Assembly: GCA_964399955.1 (NCBI GenBank)
Contig: CAYNST010000073.1
Location: forward strand, 1 to 16,793
DNA from: CAYNST01 sp964399955
GTDB lineage: Bacteria; Pseudomonadota; Gammaproteobacteria; Pseudomonadales; Cellvibrionaceae
DNA: 16,793 nucleotides
Direction: 5' to 3'
Under the pieces are notes generated by a model. It saw only the letters and a program-made list of their open reading frames with translations. It did no database searches and was not told where the DNA came from. Every line of letters begins with the position of its first letter. The stretch's first letter is position 1. Below, in pieces: positions 12,997-16,793 of the stretch. The translations under genes were made by a program, and so were the position numbers.

Positions 12997-15891
12997 ATGC
13001 CTAATGCCTCCGAAACCCTCAGCGCCCTGTCCTCCGACCGCGAATTCCTGCCGCGCCACATTGGGCCGCGCGACATGGAAGTCCGCCAAATGCTCGAAGC
13101 GCTGGGCCTGACAGAACTGCAGAGTTTAATCGAAAAAACCGTGCCGCAAAGCATCCGCAGTCAAACCACCCAGAGTCTGGCGTCACCGGTGAGCGAGCAG
13201 GCGGCTCTGGCGGAGCTGAAAACCAAAGCGCGCAGGAACCGCTTGCTCAAGTCGTACATCGGCATGGGCTACCACGATACCTTTGTCCCGCCAGTTATCC
13301 TGCGCAACGTCATGGAAAATCCCGGCTGGTACACCGCTTATACCCCCTACCAGCCGGAGATTGCCCAAGGGCGACTGGAAGGCCTGCTGAATTTCCAGCA
13401 GATGGTCATGGACCTGACCGGCATGGAGATGGCCAATGCCAGTCTGCTGGATGAAGGCACGGCCTGTGCCGAAGCCATGGCCATGAGCAAGCGGGTCGCT
13501 AAGAAAAACCGCTCGAACGTGTTTTTTGTAAGCCATGATGTGCATCCGCAGACCCTGGCAGTGGTCCGGACCCGCGCCGAATTCTTCGGCTTTGAAATCG
13601 TGGTGGGCGACGCTCGCACGGACCTGGCCCAGCGGGACTGTTTTGGTGTGCTGCTGCAGTACCCGGGCACCAGCGGCGAGGTGCTGGATCTGGCGCCCAT
13701 CATTGAGCTGGCACACAGCAAAGACGCGCAGGTAACCGTAGCGGCAGATATTTTGAGCCTGGTGCTATTGCGGGCGCCGGGCGCCATGGGTGCCGACATC
13801 GTGGTTGGCAGCAACCAGCGCTTTGGTGTGCCCATGGGTTTTGGCGGCCCGCACGCGGCGTTTTTTGCCTTTCGTGAGGCTTACAAGCGCGCCGCACCGG
13901 GCCGCATCATCGGCGTATCCATAGACTCCCGCGGCAAGCAGGCGCTGCGTATGGCCATGCAGACCCGGGAGCAGCACATTCGCCGTGAGAAAGCCAACTC
14001 CAATATCTGCACATCTCAGGTACTGCTGGCTTTGCTCAGCGTTTTTTACGCCATGTACCACGGCCCGGAGGGCCTCAGGCGCATCGCCAAACGGGTGCAC
14101 CTGCTTACCCGCATGTTGGCCGAAGGCCTGACTGCGCAAAATTTCAAACTGCGCCACGCCCATTATTTTGACACCCTCACGGTAGAAGTTGGTGACAATC
14201 AGCAGGCGCTTTTCGAACGGGCGCTGGGCAAAGGCATCAACCTGCGCAAGGTGGGCAAGTCTGCCTTGGCCATCAGCTTGAATGAGACCACAGTCGGCCA
14301 GGATGTGGAGGAACTGCTGAGTGTATTTGCCGGCGACACCCACGCGCAGGACCTGACTGCGCTGGAAACCCGCGCGGCGCAAAACGCGGTGATTCCTGCT
14401 GCCTGCCTGCGCGACAGTGATTTTCTCACTCATCCGGTGTTCAACCGCTACCATAGCGAGACCGAGATGCTGCGCTACCTGCGCCGCCTGGAAAGCCGCG
14501 ACATAGCCCTCAATCACGCCATGATTCCGCTGGGCTCCTGCACCATGAAGCTTAACGCCACCGCCGAGATGATCCCGGTCACCTGGCCGGAGTTTTCCCG
14601 CCTGCATCCTTTTGCGCCACTGGACCAGGCGCAGGGATACCTGGAAATGTTCGGCGAACTGCAGGAAATGCTCAAAGCCTGTACCGGCTACGACGCCATC
14701 AGCCTGCAGCCCAACGCCGGCTCTCAGGGAGAATACGCGGGGCTGGTGGCCATAGCCCGCTACTTTGCCGCCCGAGGCGAAACCCAGCGCGACGTCTGTC
14801 TGATCCCCGCCTCTGCCCACGGCACCAACCCGGCCTCCGCACAAATGGTTGGCATGAAGGTCGTGGTGATTGGCTGCGACGCTCAAGGCAACGTGGACAC
14901 TGACGACCTGCAGGCACGCATCACTAGCCTGGGGGAGCGGATAGCGGCCCTGATGATTACCTACCCTTCCACCCACGGCGTGTTTGAAGAAAACATCAAG
15001 GACATCTGCGAGCTGGTACACAGCGTGGGCGCACAGGTTTACATAGACGGTGCCAACATGAACGCCCTGGTGGGCCTGGCAGCGCCCGGTGTTTTCGGCG
15101 GCGATGTGTCGCACCTGAACCTGCACAAAACCTTTTGTATACCCCACGGCGGCGGCGGCCCTGGCATGGGCCCAATTGGTGTCAAAGAGCACCTGGCGCC
15201 CTACCTGCCGGGCCACCCGGTGCAGTCGGTACCGCAGACTGATCCCGCCAACGGCACCATCTCTGCGGCCCCCTGGGGCTCGGCCAGCATCCTGCCAATC
15301 AGCTGGATGTACATTCGTATGATGGGCGCCCAGGGCATGAAAATGGCCAGCGAATACGCCATCCTCAACGCCAATTACATAGCACTGCGATTGCAGCAGC
15401 ACTACCCTATCCTTTACACGGGCCGCAACGGCTTTGTCGCGCACGAGTGTCTGCTGGATCTGCGCCCGCTGAAGGAGTCCAGCGGCATCAGCGAAGAAGA
15501 CATTGCCAAGCGCCTGATGGACTACGGCTTTCACGCGCCGACCATGTCCTTCCCCGTGGCCGGCACTTTGATGATTGAGCCCACAGAGAGTGAATCCAAA
15601 ACCGAGCTGGACCGATTTTGCGACGCCATGATTCAGATTCGCAATGAGATTGCGCGCGTGCAAAGTGGGGAGTGGCCCGCTGATGACAACCCACTGGTCA
15701 ACGCCCCACACACCCTGGATGACTTGCTGGACGAGTCCTGGAACCACGCCTATAGCCGAGACACTGCAGCCAGACCGCTCGGCTACCTGCACACGCACAA
15801 GTTCTGGCCCAGCGTTAATCGCATTGACAACGTCTATGGAGACAGGAATCTGATTTGCTCGTGTCCGAGCGTGGAAGATTATGTGGAGTGA
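12997..15891 (+). CDS. gcvP: Glycine dehydrogenase (decarboxylating), P-protein
   Basis: GcvP is the PLP-dependent decarboxylase of the glycine cleavage system; it transfers the aminomethyl group of glycine to the lipoyl arm of GcvH. The 964-residue protein is the full-length fused form (E. coli has 957). It opens with FLPRHIGPRDMEVRQML, carries YTPYQPEIAQGRLEGLLNFQQM in the first half and PLGSCTMKLNA at the start of the second. It binds PLP at K711 in LNLHKTFCIPHGGGGPG. ATG 12997 is chosen because the family N-terminus begins shortly before FLPRHIG; an in-frame TTG at 12949 adds 16 residues unlike the family. gcvT and gcvH are not adjacent in this window. A TACCAT at 12892-12897 could be a -10 box but no -35 supports it. 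I see no glycine riboswitch upstream. Confidence 0.97.
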   Translation: MPNASETLSALSSDREFLPRHIGPRDMEVRQMLEALGLTELQSLIEKTVPQSIRSQTTQSLASPVSEQAALAELKTKARRNRLLKSYIGMGYHDTFVPPVILRNVMENPGWYTAYTPYQPEIAQGRLEGLLNFQQMVMDLTGMEMANASLLDEGTACAEAMAMSKRVAKKNRSNVFFVSHDVHPQTLAVVRTRAEFFGFEIVVGDARTDLAQRDCFGVLLQYPGTSGEVLDLAPIIELAHSKDAQVTVAADILSLVLLRAPGAMGADIVVGSNQRFGVPMGFGGPHAAFFAFREAYKRAAPGRIIGVSIDSRGKQALRMAMQTREQHIRREKANSNICTSQVLLALLSVFYAMYHGPEGLRRIAKRVHLLTRMLAEGLTAQNFKLRHAHYFDTLTVEVGDNQQALFERALGKGINLRKVGKSALAISLNETTVGQDVEELLSVFAGDTHAQDLTALETRAAQNAVIPAACLRDSDFLTHPVFNRYHSETEMLRYLRRLESRDIALNHAMIPLGSCTMKLNATAEMIPVTWPEFSRLHPFAPLDQAQGYLEMFGELQEMLKACTGYDAISLQPNAGSQGEYAGLVAIARYFAARGETQRDVCLIPASAHGTNPASAQMVGMKVVVIGCDAQGNVDTDDLQARITSLGERIAALMITYPSTHGVFEENIKDICELVHSVGAQVYIDGANMNALVGLAAPGVFGGDVSHLNLHKTFCIPHGGGGPGMGPIGVKEHLAPYLPGHPVQSVPQTDPANGTISAAPWGSASILPISWMYIRMMGAQGMKMASEYAILNANYIALRLQQHYPILYTGRNGFVAHECLLDLRPLKESSGISEEDIAKRLMDYGFHAPTMSFPVAGTLMIEPTESESKTELDRFCDAMIQIRNEIARVQSGEWPADDNPLVNAPHTLDDLLDESWNHAYSRDTAARPLGYLHTHKFWPSVNRIDNVYGDRNLICSCPSVEDYVE

Positions 15892-15956
15892 TGAGTGACG
15901 TCAGTGCCGGAAACTGCCGCTTGCCTTTGGACACTGTGCCAAAGCGGTAACTTTAG

Positions 15957-16020
15957 GCGGGAAGGCGTTTACTGAGTTTAGGGAATGAGATAGTCATCTC
16001 TCCGTTCACGCCCGCTTTTT
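15957..16020 (+). terminator. Possible intrinsic terminator after gcvP
   Basis: GCGGG (15957-15961) can pair with CCCGC (16011-16015), which is followed by TTTTT. Inside lies a further hairpin GAGAT/ATCTC, and GGCGT/ACGCC gives an alternative closing stem. The large branched loop makes this less certain than a simple hairpin. Confidence 0.4.
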
Positions 16021-16030
16021 CCAAAGCCGA

Positions 16031-16058
16031 GAAAAAAATTGGGCCTCATCAGAGGCCC
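16031..16058 (-). terminator. Intrinsic terminator after the SGNH esterase gene
   Basis: On the minus strand a perfect 7-bp stem GGGCCTC / GAGGCCC with loop TGAT is followed by AA and then seven T. It begins 7 nt after the esterase stop codon, the usual place. Confidence 0.85.
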
Positions 16059-16064
16059 ATGGGT

Positions 16065-16793
16065 TCACCAAAGTAAATCCACCAACGCGTTATACCAGTT
16101 TTCGCCCATCTTACGGGCGCCCGCGTCGTTCGGGTGTACACAGTCATCCGCATCCTGTGGGTCCGAATTGGTCCAGAGGTCGGCCACAAAAATGGGCGAA
16201 CCCGGCAAGCTTGCGTTCTCGGCCCAACTCGGCACAGCTTCGATCAGGTTCTGCGCGTTTTGCAACGCTGCCTGATTGCTGCAGTTGTCGGTAATGACCT
16301 TGTGGATCTGCGCCACCACCACGACGATATTGGGGTTGTGGCCACGCATTTGTTGCACCAGCGTGGTGTAATTATCCAGCACTGTCTGCACAGGCGTGTT
16401 GCCTCCCCAAATGTCATTGACCCCCAACTGCAGAAGCACCATGTCGGGGTTATGGCTTGGCATCAACTTGCTTAAACCTGGAAAGGTCTGCCCTGCAAAG
16501 CAGTTGGGCAAGGTGAAATCAGATTGGGCGTAATTCATCGTATTGGAGCAACTGACCGCCGAGTGGCGAATGCCGCCGCCGCAGTCGTCACTGTATTCCC
16601 CGACAAATTCGTAATGGGTGATGCCGCTGTCCTGTAACCGCTCGTGAAGATATTTTTTATAGCAACCGGGGCCGGCCGATATGGAGTCTCCAACAATCAT
16701 GATTTTGGGAAGCGTGACGGACTCAGGGAAGATTGAGTTGGCCATTTGTCCGGAGCTGCTGCTTGAAGAAGAACTGCTTGAAGAAGAACTGCT
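16065..16793 (-). CDS. Polyserine-linked SGNH/GDSL hydrolase domain, 5' end cut by the window
   Basis: The visible 242 codons run in from the right edge: 14 serines, Gly-Gln, then a complete SGNH hydrolase domain. Counting from the internal ATG at 16745, block I is IVGDSISAG with the nucleophile Ser21, block III is LLQLGVND with Asn110, and block V is DDCVHPND with Asp201 and His204. Six cysteines (28, 55, 66, 82, 155, 202) suggest disulfides and secretion. The serine codons continue in frame to the edge, so the internal ATG is not the true start; a signal peptide and probably a carbohydrate-binding or second catalytic domain should lie upstream. Such enzymes in Cellvibrio and Saccharophagus are often acetylxylan or other carbohydrate esterases (CE3-like); the substrate here is inferred, not shown. 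Confidence 0.85.
   Translation of the reverse strand, partial: SSSSSSSSSSSSSSGQMANSIFPESVTLPKIMIVGDSISAGPGCYKKYLHERLQDSGITHYEFVGEYSDDCGGGIRHSAVSCSNTMNYAQSDFTLPNCFAGQTFPGLSKLMPSHNPDMVLLQLGVNDIWGGNTPVQTVLDNYTTLVQQMRGHNPNIVVVVAQIHKVITDNCSNQAALQNAQNLIEAVPSWAENASLPGSPIFVADLWTNSDPQDADDCVHPNDAGARKMGENWYNALVDLLW
16764..16793 (-). repeat. Tandem 15-bp repeat coding the polyserine linker
   Basis: Two exact copies of AGCAGTTCTTCTTCA (five serine codons) lie head to tail at the window edge and probably continue beyond it, followed by AGCAGCAGCTCC. The exact nucleotide repetition points to linker growth by unit duplication. Confidence 0.8.

Noticed and set aside
13765..15798. 677-codon open frame antisense to gcvP
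   Set aside because: It is a shadow of a GC-rich, codon-biased gene. The product has no recognisable domain and gcvP is full length with all motifs.
1..16793. CRISPR array, transposase, phage or defence genes
   Set aside because: No regularly spaced direct repeats and no recognisable mobile-element or defence proteins were found on either strand.

Overview
The window reads as core chromosome of a marine-type gammaproteobacterium, most likely in or near the Cellvibrionaceae (Cellvibrio, Saccharophagus, Teredinibacter, Marinimicrobium and relatives). This rests on the order miaB-ybeZ-ybeY-corC-lnt, gammaproteobacterial families such as DUF1820 and DUF4404, and above all a secreted-type SGNH esterase attached to a polyserine linker, a hallmark of polysaccharide-degrading members of that group. 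Genus-level placement is inference.

Layout. Positions 1-240 are lower in GC (about 47% by hand count) and hold only an open reading frame cut by the window edge and a probable tRNA terminator. An elongator tRNA-Met (minus, 240-316) follows, with a clear promoter at 356-384. Next, on minus, come a half-size TMEM165/GDT1 membrane protein and a chorismate-lyase-like protein. A plus-strand type Ic aspartate aminotransferase with its own terminator follows. A minus operon then encodes DUF1820, a YbfF-like esterase and DUF4404. From 4690 to 10395 lies a plus-strand block: miaB (tRNA methylthiolation) with its own promoter, a terminator, then ybeZ-ybeY-corC-lnt (RNA metabolism/ribosome quality control, CBS-domain ion-efflux type protein, lipoprotein N-acylation). 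Downstream are dps (minus), then a cvpA-nudix pair (minus), then a stand-alone gcvP (plus, glycine decarboxylase P-protein). Last is the C-terminal part of the polyserine-linked esterase (minus), cut by the right edge.

Most genes are housekeeping. No CRISPR array, transposase, phage gene or defence system is visible, and I did not find a clear undescribed multi-gene system. The less ordinary material is intergenic: a diverged repeat of about 110 bp in at least two and perhaps three intergenic regions (2855-2920, 4511-4620, 6182-6290); a long inverted repeat that mirrors the 3' end of the DUF4404 gene; a tRNA-Met transcript that may carry a trailer of about 150 nt; and several strong hairpins. 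Several genes appear to use non-ATG starts (GTG for the GDT1 protein, TTG for the aminotransferase and ybeZ). Start choices below are explained from ribosome-binding sites, promoters and family N-termini.
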